Assembly (NCBI GenBank): GCA_033239125.1
Contig: BSWB01000001.1
Span: 112,214,916 to 112,278,915 of the forward strand
Source: Fagopyrum homotropicum
Lineage: Eukaryota > Streptophyta > Magnoliopsida > Caryophyllales > Polygonaceae
Reading direction: 5' to 3'
DNA: 64,000 nt
How positions within the stretch are numbered: the stretch's first letter is position 1; each line of letters starts with the position of its first letter. Below, piece by piece: positions 24,350-35,857 of this stretch. Both the position numbers and the translations under genes were made by a program. The notes under the pieces are model-generated. The model was not told the origin of the DNA and did no database searches. It saw only the letters and a list, made by a program, of their open reading frames with translations.

Positions 24350-27300
24350 ATGCGAAGAACCCGTGCTGGGAAGGAAATCGTTCCTTACAATCCCGAACCA
24401 GAAAAGATATACAAGCGACGATTGAAAGAAGCTAAGATGGTCAATCAAGGCAATCGCGATCTTGAGGCCGAAATGAAGGAGGCGTTGGAACAACTATGCC
24501 TCAATAAGGAAGAATTGCGGTGAGAGAGAGAGAGAGAGAGCAGACTCGCGCAAGAACTAAAGAGATCGAAGCAGAGATGGCCGCTCTAAGGGCCTAGTTT
24601 CTGCCTCGACTGATCCCAGATCCTCGACCGAGGCAAGACACAGTCCATGTTTCCCCGGTCGAGATACATCCACCTCGGATGCCTGTCCGAGATGTTCTTT
24701 TTGCTGGAGTTCCACAAACCCTAGGACAAAGGATGGACCCTAATCAGCAAGTGAGGCATCCAGGAGTCAACCTAGGTGATCCAGCTGAGCATGATTACGA
24801 ACTTTGACCGCAAGTTCTATCTATAATCCGCCAATGCCAATTTGGAGGTTTAGAAAGGGAGTCTCCGCACCAGCATTTGCAAAACTATGAGATTCTGATA
24901 GAGACCTTGAGACCTTCAAGGCTGGAAAACAACAACTACAAGCTAAGGCCTTTCTACTTTTCTTTGAAAGACAGGGCGCTTACTTGGTATCAATCTCTTC
25001 CACCCGGAAAAATCAACACTTAGGAAGAGATGACGACGGAGTTTCTAACAAAGTTCTTCCCTCCCTCCAAGACCACTGAAATGAGAGGGAAGATCAATGC
25101 ATTCATTATGAAGGACAAGGAGAGTTTTTCCAAGTCATGGGAGAGATTCAAAGATGTTCTATTGGATTGCCCACATCATAGGATTCCAAAGATAGAGTTG
25201 CTAGAGATATACTTCAAGGGATTAGATGGAGCTACTCAATTCAATCTTCAACTACTTTCCGCCGGCACATTCATGGATATGCCGATAGACGAAGCTTGGG
25301 AGTTCATTGAAAAGCAAGCTTTGCATATGGAAAAGTACTCCCATCAAGGGGCCGAGAATGGAGCAAAGAGAGTTAGTTTCTAGGATACTTCATCAAATGA
25401 TAATCAACTCATCTCCCTTAAAAATGATGTGAAGCAATTGAAGGACCTTTTGGTGGCTCACATGAAGAAGGAAGATGGAGGATATCAAGGAAGAAACAAC
25501 AACCAAGGGTCACGGAACAACAATTACAACAAAAATAGAGGCTCCAACAACAACAATTGGAGATCTAATCAACAAAATCCGGGTAACCCTCATTCTCATT
25601 CTAATAATGCTTTTAACCTCTCCTCTTCTTCTTCTATTCCATTAAAGAGCCAGGAGCCTCGATCAAGTTCGTTCCAGCCAGAGAAGAAAGATGCAGTGCT
25701 GGAGGTCATCTTGATCAAGCTCAATGTTATGGAGACATCTATGACTTCATTTTCGAAGGCACAAAAAGCCTTAGAGCAACAATTCTTTAATAAGGTGAAT
25801 GAAGCGCCAAGAGATCCAGGGAAGCTCCCAGCACGGACAGAGAGCAACCCAAAAGGACAGATTATGGCAATAACGACGAGAAGTGGACTAAAAACTGCAG
25901 ATCCAGTACCTCGGTTGGTGTCAGTGCAGACGAAGAACACCTCGGTCCAGGACCAGACGAGGAACACTTCGGTCAAGGTGCCATCCGAGGTGGAGTCCCA
26001 GAAATCGAAGGACAAATCTGAAGTTTATGTTCCGCCTCCTGCTTATAAACCACCACTTCCATTCCCTCATTCAAGGGCCAGAGCACATCTAGATAAACAT
26101 TTTGGTAAGTTCCTTGACTTGATGAATGAACTACACATTAACATCCCTTTCCTTGATGCTATTCTAGGGATGCCCGCCTATGGGAAGTTCTTGAAAGAAA
26201 TTATATCAAGGAAGAGGAAACTGGAAGACTTTGGAGAAGTTAGGATGACATCTAAGTCCTCGGAACTCATTCAAATCATGAAGGAGAAGATACCACCTAA
26301 GTTGAGAGATCCCGGCTCATTTTGCATTCCCATACAAGTTGGGGATGTAACTTGTGAGGCGTTGTGTGATCTAGGAGTCAGCATGAGCATCATCCCGTTG
26401 GAGTTATGTGAGAGAATCGGACTTGGAGAGCCCAAGCCGGTGAAGATAAGGTTGTACATGGCGGATCGCTATATTACCCATCCCGTGGGCATTTTGGAAG
26501 ACGTTCTCGTCAAGTTAGGTAACTTCTATTTACTTATAGACTTTGTTGTACTTGACATACCCGCAGATTATCCCGTTCCTATCATTCTCGGGAGACCATT
26601 TCTAGCAACTTCGGATTGCAATGTGGATTGTAAGAACGCTAAGTTGAAATTCAATATTGGTGGAGATCAAGTGGAATATGCATTGCTTGCTGCAATGAAA
26701 GGAGTGCTGCTGGAGGATGATATCTTCAATATCTATGATGATGAAGAATCAAGAAAATTGGTGAGCTCTATCCTTATTAATGACCCTCTTGAAAGAGTTT
26801 TTAGTTTTAGTTTAATGGAGAAAGGTATAGATGTTTCTTGTGATGCAGATATATGGAGCTTAAAGGCACTAGAAGCAGATCCAAGAGCTAAGATAGAGAA
26901 ACTAATCCAGGAGAAGAGAAAATCAAGTTTCGGTCCCAGTTCCAGTACCTCGACCGAGGCACTTTCTGGACCAAGCGAAGTGTTCTTATCTGAAGAACAT
27001 CTCGGTCACCCACCTTGGACCTCGACCGAGGTCGGAAGCGAGATGATGGAAACTGAGACTTCTGAAAGTCCAGTTCTTCGATCTAAATCTACTCTACTGG
27101 AAGGAGGAAGCAAGGACCTCCCTCATAACACACCCCCAGTTGTGGATCTTAAACCGCTTCCAAGTCTCTTGAGGTATGTTTTCCTTGGGCTGGATTCTAC
27201 ATATCCCGTTATCGTAAGTGCTTCCCTTTCCGAAACTAAATTGTCTAAACTGATGCATGTCCTGAGAAAACATCAAAAGGCTTTGGGATATACTATTGAT

Positions 27301-28817
27301 GATCTTATTGGTATTAAGTCTTCTATATGTATGCATAGAATACTAATGGGAGATGATCATAAGACTTCAAGGGAACCTCAAAGACGGTTAAATCCGATCA
27401 TGAAAGAGGTTGTATAGAAGGAGATTCTTAAGTTGTTGGATGCAGGTATCATATTTCCTATCTCGGATAGCAAGTGGGTGAGCCCAGTGAATGTAGTTCC
27501 GAAGAAAGGAGGGATGACCGTTATGACGAATAAGAACAACGAGTTATTCCATCTAGGACCGTTAAGGGATGGAGGATGTGCATCGATTACAGGAAGCTGA
27601 ACGTGGCCACTCGGAAGGACCATTTTCCACTTCCCTTCATCGACCAAATGCTCGAACGGTTAGCCCAGCATTCCCACTTTTTCTATTTAGATGGTTATAG
27701 TGGCTTCTTTCAGATTCCTATCCATCCGGATGATCAAGAGAAGACCACTTTCACTTGTCCATGGGGGACGTTCGCTTATAGAAGGATGCCATTTGGATTA
27801 TGCAATCCACCCGCTACCTTCCAGCGATGCATGATGGCTATCTTTTCCGAGCATATAGAGGAGATCATGAAGGTATTTATGGATGATTTTTCAATATATG
27901 GTTCCTCTTTTGATGATTGCCAATCTAACATTTCTCTAGTGCTACAAAGATGTGAGGACACTAATCTTGTCTTGAATTGGGAGAAGTGTCATTTTATGGA
28001 TAATGAAGGCATTGTGCTAGGACACCTCATTTCTAATCGAGGTATTGAAGTCGATCGCACTAAGATCGAGACTATAGAGAAACTCCCTCCCCCTTGTTCT
28101 GTTAAAGGTGTGAGGAGTTTTCTCGGGCATGCAGGTTTCTACATGAGGTTCATCAAGGATTTCTCGAAGATTTCTAAACCACTCACTAATCTCTTGAATA
28201 AGGATGTTGTTTTTGAGTTTTCGCAGGAATGTCTTAATGCGTTTTACAGGATAAAGAAAGCGTTGATTTCCGCTCCCATCATTTAACCTCCCAACTGGAA
28301 TTTGCCCTTCGAGATCATGTGTGATGCGAGTAATGTGGCCCTAGGAGCGGTACTTGGACAAAAGAAGGATGGCCGGACCAACACCATTTACTATGCTAGC
28401 AAGACGCTAGATGAAGCTCAACTAAACTACGCCACCACCGAAAAGGAGCTTTTGGCGGTTGTATATGCTTTTGAGAAGTTTCGCTCTTACTTAGTAGGAG
28501 CGAAAGCTATTGTTTACACTGACCATGCAGCTATTCGTTACTTGATTGCTGAGAAGGATGCAAAGCCGCGTCTTATTCGATGGATCCTCTTGCTTCAAGA
28601 GTTTCACCTAGACATTTGCGATAAGAAGGGTTCCGAGAATTCCGTTGCGGATCACCTCAGCCGGCTACCTCCCTCCTCATGCGAGAAGGATAACCTACCC
28701 ATAGATGACTCATTCCCTGACGAGCACTTGCATTTGCTGGAACATTTGATAGACTTCTTTATCTCACCCCATAATGAAGGTGAAGTATGGGGTGAGGATA
28801 CCTTCCAGCATGTTTAG
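24350..28817 (+). pseudogene. gag-pol: gag-pol of element C, integrase deleted
   Basis: Starts MRRTRAGKEIVPYNPEPEK at 24350. Stops at 24521, about 24597, 24806, 25022, 25381, 27415 and 28285, and a frameshift near 27545. Gag core EEMTTEFLTKFFPPSKTTEMRGK; Asn-rich tail at 25480-25620; protease DLGVSMSIIP near 26370; RT FMDD at 27876-27887; RNase H MCDASNVALGAVLG and TDHAAIRYL. After DHLSRLPPSS and DDSFPDEHLHLLEHLID the frame jumps straight to ISPHNEGEVWGED, which corresponds to the far C-terminal end of integrase in A, B and D. About 390 codons, covering all HHCC and DDE residues, are absent. Element E has the same junction, so the deletion predates both insertions. Confidence 0.9.
26948..27031 (+). 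other. CCTCGACCGAGG cluster in the PR-RT linker of C
   Basis: Exact copies at 26948-26959 and 27020-27031 and a half-site CTCGGTCACC at about 27001. Another exact copy lies in the proline-rich part of gag at 24622-24633. Confidence 0.6.
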
Positions 28818-29629
28818 GGATGTCGTACGGTCCAGCTAGCGACCTTAAATCAAGCGCTTCTTGCGAGGCAACCCAAGGTATTGCTTTCTTTTTCCTTTTC
28901 TAGCTTAGTTTTAGATAGTTTGTTGTTGCTTTGCTTTGTTTTATTTTTGGCATCCTAAACAGAAACCAGGTACTCTCTAAGGAAGGATTACAACTCAGGA
29001 GCTACACTGGAAGGACAGAAGTTCGAGAAATTGAGAAGATGAAGTTTGACTAAGACACATCTCGGTTGCTGTCACAGCACCTCGACCGAGATGTTCTTAA
29101 GGCAACCGAGGCGACTAGGTCTGACAACCCAGTCAGCCACCTCGGTCCGGTCGGGACCACCTCGACTGAGGTGATATCAGATTCTGCGAGGGGTATAAAA
29201 GGCGAAACAGATTTCTCTCTCCTCACTTTTCCCTTTCAAACCTCGTCTCGACCGCGGCTGCTCCTCAATTCTTGCTTGTTTTCCACAATTTCTGGACCGA
29301 TTTCACCAAGAAAAGCAAGAGGATCGGATTTCAAGCAACAAACTGCGAGAAAAATGCCCAAATCTACGTAATCGGGGTAAACTGTCCAAAAACCCTAACC
29401 TCCCTCTCTTTACTGATTTGAGACGGATTTTGCTTTGGTTGCCATCCCTTGTTGTTAAAAAAGATATAAGTACCCCATAGGAAACAATTGGTAGTGATTT
29501 TGGGGGAAAATAACTGGAAAATCAGAGAGTGGAATGGCGCAGCACTTCGCCTCGGTCCAGTCGAGCTGTGTCTCGGCCGAGGTATTCTTCAGCTTGTTAA
29601 AGCTACCGAGGTGCCTTCCTGTCAGAATT
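28818..29629 (+). other. Post-pol region and accessory-gene leader of C
   Basis: Begins with the GACCTTAAATCAAGCGCTT...GGCAACCC block shared by all elements. Then a stretch conserved with E (57620-57660), CCTCGGTCGAGG-type sites at 29060-29175 and 29545-29615, a TATA box at 29194, and a pyrimidine-rich leader. Confidence 0.6.
29138..29200 (+). promoter_or_regulatory. Candidate internal promoter for the accessory ORF of C
   Basis: CACCTCGGTCCGG and CACCTCGACTGAGGTG lie 20-55 bp upstream of GGGTATAAAAGGCG (TATA at 29194-29200). The first well-supported ATG of the accessory ORF is at 29630. D has the same arrangement at 50245-50428. Promoter activity is inferred. Confidence 0.5.
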
Positions 29630-29930
29630 ATGAGTAACAGATCCGATCTTCAGCTTGTTCTTAAAGATGGTCCCTGTGGGTCTTCTCCTTCTTCTACATC
29701 TCGTCCTTCCATACTGGTGATTCATGAGCGTCACCAGGCAGACTTCGATCGTATTTGCGGGCGTCCCATAGTTGCCTCACATTTCTTAGACGTTTCAGCC
29801 TTCGAGTGCCTCCACGTGGCGGTGGACTTGAGGAAGATGATATCTATGGTAGGGCTGGAGAAGTTTATGGAGATCCGAGCTCCAGCCTACCTGGAGCCGA
29901 CTATGGAGTTTGTGAGTTCTATCACTCACA
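29630..29930 (+). pseudogene. Accessory ORF of C, N-terminal fragment
   Basis: MSNRSDLQLVLKDG opens a Ser/Pro-rich N-terminus followed by IHERHQADFDRICGRPIVAS and FMEIRAPAYLEPTMEFVSS. This matches in layout the D protein (IHEDYERAMDKISKRAVIGP, then AIREDAYEEITREFITSF). I prefer this ATG to the upstream in-frame one at 29534 because the earlier residues are encoded by the palindrome cluster. Similarity stops near 29930; the open frame continues into reversed gag sequence, so the last residues are chimeric. Confidence 0.6.
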
Positions 29931-30050
29931 TGCTAGAGAGGAGTCAATCATCTGATCAGTCAGCTCATCAATCCGTCGGTGAGCCTCGGGATTCCTACGG
30001 CGGCGGGATCTGCGCTGAGGTGGCGGCGGTGGTGGTAACTCTCCTTGCTC
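29931..30050. other. Unresolved chimeric junction between C and F
   Basis: Between C's accessory fragment (+) and F's gag (-) lies GC-rich sequence. On the minus strand it reads as a Pro/Arg-rich then Glu/Asp-rich segment (about RRRRNPEAHRRIDELTDQM), which could be the tail of an accessory ORF. The origin is uncertain; the join implies a deletion or inversion. Confidence 0.35.
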
Positions 30051-31026
30051 CATCTTCAACTCTTTTATGGGAGTACTTTTCCATGTGTAAAGCTTGCTTT
30101 TCAATGAAATCCCAAATCTTCATCTATCGTCATATCCATGAAAGTGCCGGCGGAAAGTAATTGGAGCTTGAATTGAGTATCTCCATCCAAACCCTTGAAG
30201 TAAATTTCCAGCAACTCGATCTTTGGAATCCCATGATGTGGGCAATTCAACAAAAGATCCTTGAATCTCTCTCATGACTTGGACAAGCTTTCTTTTTCCT
30301 TCATAATAAAAGCGTTGATCTTACCCCTCAATTCAGCGGTCTTAGAAGGGGGAAAGAAGTTAGTAAGAAACTCCGTTGTCATCTCTTCCCAAGTGTTGAT
30401 TTTTCCGGCCAGGAGAGATTGATACCAAGCAAGTGTCTTGTCTTTCAAAGAGAAATAGAAAGGCCTCAACTTGTAATTATTTTTCTCCACTCTTGATGGT
30501 CTCAAAGTCTCCATTAGAATCTCATAGTTTTGCAAATGTTGATGCAAAGACTCTCTCTCCAAACCTCCAAATTGACATTGTCGAATCATGGTTAGAACTT
30601 GAGGTCTAAGTTTATAATCATGCTCAACTAGATCCCCTAGGTTGACTCCTGGACGCCTGACTTGCTGATTGGGGTTCATCCTCTGACCTAGGATTCGTGG
30701 AACTCCAACAAAAAGAACATCTCGGACTGGCATCCAAGGTGGTGGGTGTATCTCGGCCGGGGCAACTGGGATCGGTCGAGGTAGAAACTGAGCCCTTAGA
30801 GCGGCCATATCAACTTCAATTCCTTCTATTCTTGCGCGAGTCTCGTCTCTCTCTCACTGCAGTTCTTCTTTACTGAGGCGCGGTTGTTCAATTCCTCCTT
30901 CAATTCGTCTTTAATATCGCGATTGTCTTGATCGGCCATCTTAGCTTCTTTCAATCTTCTCTTGTAGGTCTTTTCTGGTTCGGGATCGTAAGAAACGATT
31001 TCCTTTACAGCACAAGTTCTTCGCAT
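30050..31026 (-). pseudogene. gag fragment of F
   Basis: MRRTCAVKEIVSYDPEPEK at 31026, frameshift near 30830, then PRILGQRMNPNQQVRRPGV, WYQSLLAGKINTWEEM, FFPPSKTAELRGKINAFIMK to about 30272. A shifted continuation runs to FIEKQALHMEKYSH near 30080. This covers the gag capsid-like region only; no protease or RT follows. Confidence 0.85.
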
Positions 31027-31125
31027 AAACCTAAGGAAAGATCTTGCGAAATCACTCAAGTAAAGTGGTCAAAAGCAGGCAATCGCCCCGAAAGACAATC
31101 GAAACCGAACTTGGTCTTGACCAAG

Positions 31126-31143
31126 TCCCTGGAAACGGCGCCA
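31126..31143 (-). other. Primer-binding site of F, two mismatches
   Basis: Minus strand TGGCGCCGTTTCCAGGGA. Position and spacing to the LTR end fit the other copies. Confidence 0.75.
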
Positions 31144-31149
31144 AAAACA

Positions 31150-32922
31150 TGTTCGCTCCAAAAGGTGTGTGCAAGATTTAATATTTATACCAAGAATAAT
31201 TGCAAATAAGCGAACCCATAGAGTACGGATCGATTGTAATAAAAAGCAAGAATTACAGGGTCAAACACAAGGACTATGGTGAAACAAAGCTCGATAATTT
31301 AGGTTGTCAAATAACCACAAGCAACAAGAAAAGATATCAAAGATGATGTAATAACCAAGTAAAAGGGATGCGGATTCTAGAGATTAAAGCATTCAGTTGT
31401 GGTTCCGACTCAAGATCTCAAAAGATAGTGTGGACAAAGCTGAGGTTTGCAAAAGGATTGTGTTTCTAAGGTGGGAATAGATCACTGGGTAAGTCTCACT
31501 ACTCGCTATCTCAAACCAAAGATCCTCTCACCGGGTAAGTCTCAAGGTACCAAGGAAAGGAACTATAAGCTCAAACCAACACACCACCCAGGGGAATAGA
31601 ATCAATATTTACCGGATAAGTCTCAGGCTAACTTTCAAAGATTGGATGAAGGCACACTCAAACCCCAATAAAGGATAAACCTTTATTACCTACACTCATG
31701 ATCTTGGGTAAACAAGCAAAGGAATCACCGGGTAAGTCTCATCCTAGGCTTGTATTGAAACAGGAAAAGTGTATCAAGGATAGGATTTGGCAAACACAAA
31801 CCTCAACTCAGATAAGGATCAGGAAAGGTCTAACCTTGTTAAGTTATATTCCATCCCGGCCGAGATGTTCAATGACTGACCGAGGTGTTCGTCGGTTAAG
31901 GTAAAGGCTCGAGCTTTCAAGGTCCACTGGGGTTAAGATCGTTCTATCATCGTCTTTCCCACAACTTTCCGTCAATCACCCTAGAATCACATAAAGAACT
32001 TAGCCAACAATCATCATGATAACAATAATCAACTATATAAGAAAGGAATCAATATTCAAACAAGAAAACCTTAACAAAGAGGTCTCAATAACTGAATGAA
32101 CTAAACAAACAACAAACAGCGTTCATCAATCACAAATCAAAAAAGACAACAAAGCCAAACCAACTAAGAAAATCTTACAAACTTCCTTCAAAGTCAACTT
32201 CAAACTTGATTCCTTCCTTCCTTCCTTGAACTTCAACCTTCAAACTTCCTTAAACTTTCTTCAAACTTCCTTCAAAGAATGGGTGATCCGGAGATGATCC
32301 AAGTATGATCCGAGGATGGCTGAATTGCAAAAAAAACACCCCTTTTATAGGAGAATTTTCTTCCAAAGATATAATATCTTAAAAAGATAATTTCCTTAAA
32401 ATATATCTCCATATCTTCCAAAATATATCAACCAAAAAGATATCTTCCTTCCAGAAATTCAGCCAAAAATATGTGATATTCACTTTCCAAAAATAGAAGA
32501 TCTCAAGCAAAAATAAAGATCTTATGTCCGTTCATCACTTTGCCTCGGTCTAGACACTCCTAAAGATTACCTCGGTCGAGGTGATACTGTAGTTGACCGA
32601 GGTGAGTCTCAGTTGAGAATGAAACTCTCTAATATGGTCCAAAATCAATCTTCTGAAATATTTTCATGCTTCTTGAGATCTTCTTATAACTCCTCAATGC
32701 TCCAAAATGTAGCTCCAATGACTCCTTAGCTTCCTTAGCTCCATTTCGGTCCAAAACATGCCATTTTCCCTACAATTAAAACGAAACTAGGTGTAGACCT
32801 TGATTTCCGTAAAGGTAGACAAAACAACAACATAATCAAAGAATATACATCCATACATGCAGATTTATGAAGATAAAACGTCTAAACCAATCCCAAAATA
32901 TAGACTATAATACATGCTATCA
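31150..32922 (-). repeat. 5' LTR of F (1773 bp)
   Basis: Minus strand starts TGATAGCATGTATTATAG at 32922 and ends GGAGCGAACA at 31150. It is the only full-length C/E/F-family LTR in the window and serves as the reference for the truncated E 3' LTR. It contains GGGTAAGTCTC units, TATA and two palindrome clusters (31850-31890 and 32543-32605). Confidence 0.88.
32341..32610 (-). promoter_or_regulatory. F LTR promoter: palindrome cluster and TATA
   Basis: Minus-strand TATAAAAGG at 32349-32341. Upstream is an exact CCTCGGTCGAGG at 32570-32581 with neighbours CCTCGGTCTAG (32543) and GACCGAGGTG (32595). Confidence 0.6.
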
Positions 32923-33484
32923 CATTATGAATATGCCAAGGCATGTTAGGACATTATGATAATATGTGGCAACGGCGCATGTAACATATTCATCCAGTGT
33001 TTTTGCGGAAAAGGTCTCATTCTCGTCTAGTAAACGTTCTTAAGGACATCATCAACAGGAATGACTGTAGTTGTCTATTCAGATTAACAATTACTATGAA
33101 GTTATAAATATACATTATGAAAAAAAAATATCTAGAGCCTAAAATGTTAAAAAATAATAATCGCATTTGCATATAAGGTATATCCACAATGATCAACTCC
33201 AAGCATATTCGTAACCCCCTAAGATATCGGGTTCCATGAACTATCGTAGTTCTCGGACACCCTAAGTGAAACATTTTTCATGTCTTCGGTCACATCTTTA
33301 AACGGTTATTTACGATGTAGCAAACTACATGGAGTCAACTCCTCTGGTTCACCCTTTTCCACTTCCTCCGCTGCATTCAACCAAGATCCACATCCTGAAC
33401 CACGTGTATGACCATGAGGATTGGATTCAACTCCTCTGGTTCACCCTCTTCCACTTCTTTTGCCGCATTTGACCCTTTTACATA
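32923..33484. other. Host flank, no gene seen; 91-bp-offset duplication
   Basis: AT-rich sequence to the right of F. Two related blocks (33332-33382 and 33423-33473) share CAACTCCTCTGGTTCACCC and downstream sequence. No ORF of note. Confidence 0.45.
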
Positions 33485-34440
33485 GGATCGGACATGGGAT
33501 GGAATGGGACGAGACGGGGTTGAGGTTGTCCTGCAAATTATAAACGGGAAGGGATGGGACAAGATTTACAACTTTTTTTTCCTTCGTCCCGTGTGAACCC
33601 TGTTTCACGTGGGATGGGCGGGACGAGCCTAATTTCACCTGAATTATGCATTGTTATATTCAACATTTGTACATGTATTCCCTCATGTTTAAAGACACAA
33701 ATGATCAAAAAATAACTCAATACCGAGTTACCGATTCAAGAGGCCTACATTAGTAGTTTATACATTCAAAACGAATACAAGTTACAACAAAGTATGTCTT
33801 ACCGATTCACATTCAAAAGACTTAACACTACACTACACTAAAGACAGTTTACAAATGGAAGTCATAAATGTGTGGAGAAGGACTTCACAAACGCACAATG
33901 GATCCGAAACCCATAATTCTCACGGTCACGTGTTTCGAATCCGTGACAACTTTTCACGGATCCGGAACCCGGAACCGTCACGGTTACGGGTTCCGGACCC
34001 GTGATGATTTTCTTTGTGAATTCCAACCAAAAAAAACTGACATTGACATTGACACGGATCCGAAACCGTGTTTGTGTCAGTTGTCAGGAAAAAAAACACT
34101 GTTACGGGTTCCGAATGCGCATTGTGTTTGTGGATTTTATCGCTGTGTACATAATACCCCTCTTTATAAAAGAATGTAACTTTTAGTATTTTATCACTTC
34201 AATATAAAATTATAATTTATATATATTATTTATCTATATAATATTTTTAAAAATATAAATACATTATTTATATATATATATATATGTGGGATATGACGGG
34301 ATTAACTGGGATGGGAAGTCTCTGTTCCGTGTCCCGTCCCATAAATTTTTCACGGGACGGGATAGACATTGTTTTCTAAATCCCGCCGAGATTGGGATCG
34401 GGATGGGACAAGATTAAACGGAAATTATGCTCACCCCTAC
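33485..34440. mobile_element. Degenerate DNA-transposon-like region with GGGATGGGACGGGA motifs
   Basis: GGGATGGGAC-type words recur at 33490-33620 and 34285-34420. The right edge CTCACCCCTAC (34430-34440) resembles a hAT-type terminus (TAGGGGTG). No matching left terminus was found, so the limits are uncertain. The middle is occupied by a fold-back element. Confidence 0.3.
33886..34136. mobile_element. Small fold-back (MITE-like) element
   Basis: CACAAACGCACAATG at the left is mirrored by CGCATTGTGTTTGTG at the right, with internal copies of CGGATCCG and GGTTACGGGTTCCGG in both orientations. No target duplication was identified. Confidence 0.4.
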
Positions 34441-35758
34441 TATTACACATCTTGAATCACGTAAACAGCCAGGAGGACGTGGAGCCAAACTTGTATTGCT
34501 CAAAACGAGTCGGTTCTCTTCTTGTTGGTCACTTTCTCATAGGTATTCCCTTGGTTCTAATATGCATCACCTACTTCATCGTGGTACTCTCGGGACTCTC
34601 CATGTCCTCGTATGCCGAAGTAATCCGCTCAAGCTCGTCGTCACCCAACGTGTTTGAGTTATCTCTCCCTAAACCCGTTAAACGACACGCCGTTCAAGTT
34701 TATGGAAACCACAACATCAATGTCCATAAGAATATAAGTTAGAACCAAATAACTTGGTCCCAAGAAGGGTGAATATGATACAAACCTATTAGTCTACGAG
34801 TATATGTGGCGTCAAAAAAGTCATTGATGCATGACACACTGTGTAAGACCCGAGGTCTTAGGGTCGTTGTCCTCATGCCAACCACCAAAATATCAACCGT
34901 AGTCAACCTTCGGCCTAACTATCCTTGAAAGGATATCAAATCCTCCTCCACTCCACGTCACCTTTAAAACCCCAAGCTCTCGGCTTCACCATATCCGGAC
35001 ATCGACTATTGCTCAAATATCTAATCGCCACTTCGCTCCTTGTCCTAACATCGCCGGAGGACTTTTAAGGTTTTTCGTGCTTTGTCTCCTCTGTCGCCTC
35101 TTCCGCCAATACCTTGTTGATGTTGTTGTCAAGCCACCAATAAAAGCCTTTTCTCCATCAGTTTGCCTTTAAGAGCTTCTACCATTAAGTAAACACAAAA
35201 AGATCATTTACAATATTGGTGCAACCCGCCACCCAAGTGAAATTGCCTCTACACACCGCTAATATAAAAATAGCAAAACGCTCTCCACTGTTCACTAGTC
35301 GAATGAACAAGTAGAAGAAACCCTTCTTCTTCATCTTCAAATGAACAAACAGAGATAACCCCCTTTATAGTGAACAAATCCTAACAAATCAACAAAAAAA
35401 ATACACAAGATTTATCACTAACAAAGAGAGGCTAAATCCTAATTCTCATCCTTATTCTCGGATTAGGTTTCGGATCCGTCACTTCACACCTAACCCATTG
35501 GCCATCACCCCTCCGGTTTCTTCCCTCTCGTTTATGAGATAGTTTTCTAGTAAGCTTTGACTTTTCGTCTTTATAGATAGCAATTTTTCATCTTTTGGAA
35601 GGTATCGGGAGTTATGTTCCTCCATTGCTTTCCTTCAAGAGAGGAAATCCCTCTTGCTTTTGTAAAATAATGCATTAGTGTTGGGCCCGCTATTAGAGAG
35701 ACCCTCTCCAGAACCCAAGCTTCTTCTTATTCTTCTTCTTCTTCTTCATCTTCTAATC
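34441..35758. other. No gene seen
   Basis: Mixed-composition sequence with short ORFs only; no family resemblance, repeat or RNA gene recognised. Pyrimidine-rich tracts appear toward 35730. Confidence 0.4.
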
Positions 35759-35857
35759 ATGGCTTTGTCATCCTTCATTGGCGTTGTTTTTTTTCCAATC
35801 TTGCTCGTTTTCATGGTCTTTCACTCAACCTTCATCCCATCTCCTTTCTCTGGTTAA
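35759..35857 (+). CDS. Possible 32-residue hydrophobic peptide ORF
   Basis: MALSSFIGVVFFPILLVFMV opens a 32-codon ORF resembling a signal peptide, preceded by a CTT-rich leader typical of plant 5' UTRs. It stops after FSG, and there is no recognisable mature peptide motif. It may be the first exon of a gene, a chance ORF or a relic. I do not recognise it. Confidence 0.15.
   Translation: MALSSFIGVVFFPILLVFMVFHSTFIPSPFSG

Larger units (their letters stand above)
23586..29930 (+). mobile_element. Athila-like element C (family C/E/F), integrase-less
   Basis: Truncated 5' LTR (23586-24221), PBS, gag-pol without integrase, then a post-pol region and the N-terminal third of an accessory ORF, ending in a chimeric junction with F near 29930. 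The 5' LTR continues left of the B insertion, outside the window. No 3' LTR is present. C is the lowest level of the left nest. Confidence 0.85.
29931..32922 (-). mobile_element. Element remnant F (family C/E/F): gag and 5' LTR
   Basis: Minus strand: 5' LTR (32922-31150), decayed PBS, gag (31026 to about 30050), then a 120-bp stretch of unclear origin joined to C. Pol, 3' region and 3' LTR are missing. Host-like AT-rich DNA begins at 32923. Confidence 0.8.

Noticed and set aside
25596..26015. Long antisense ORFs opposite gag-pol (for example 25596-26015, 60668-60994 and 6746-7054)
   Set aside because: They mirror conserved gag-pol codons on the other strand and have no conserved start or independent similarity.
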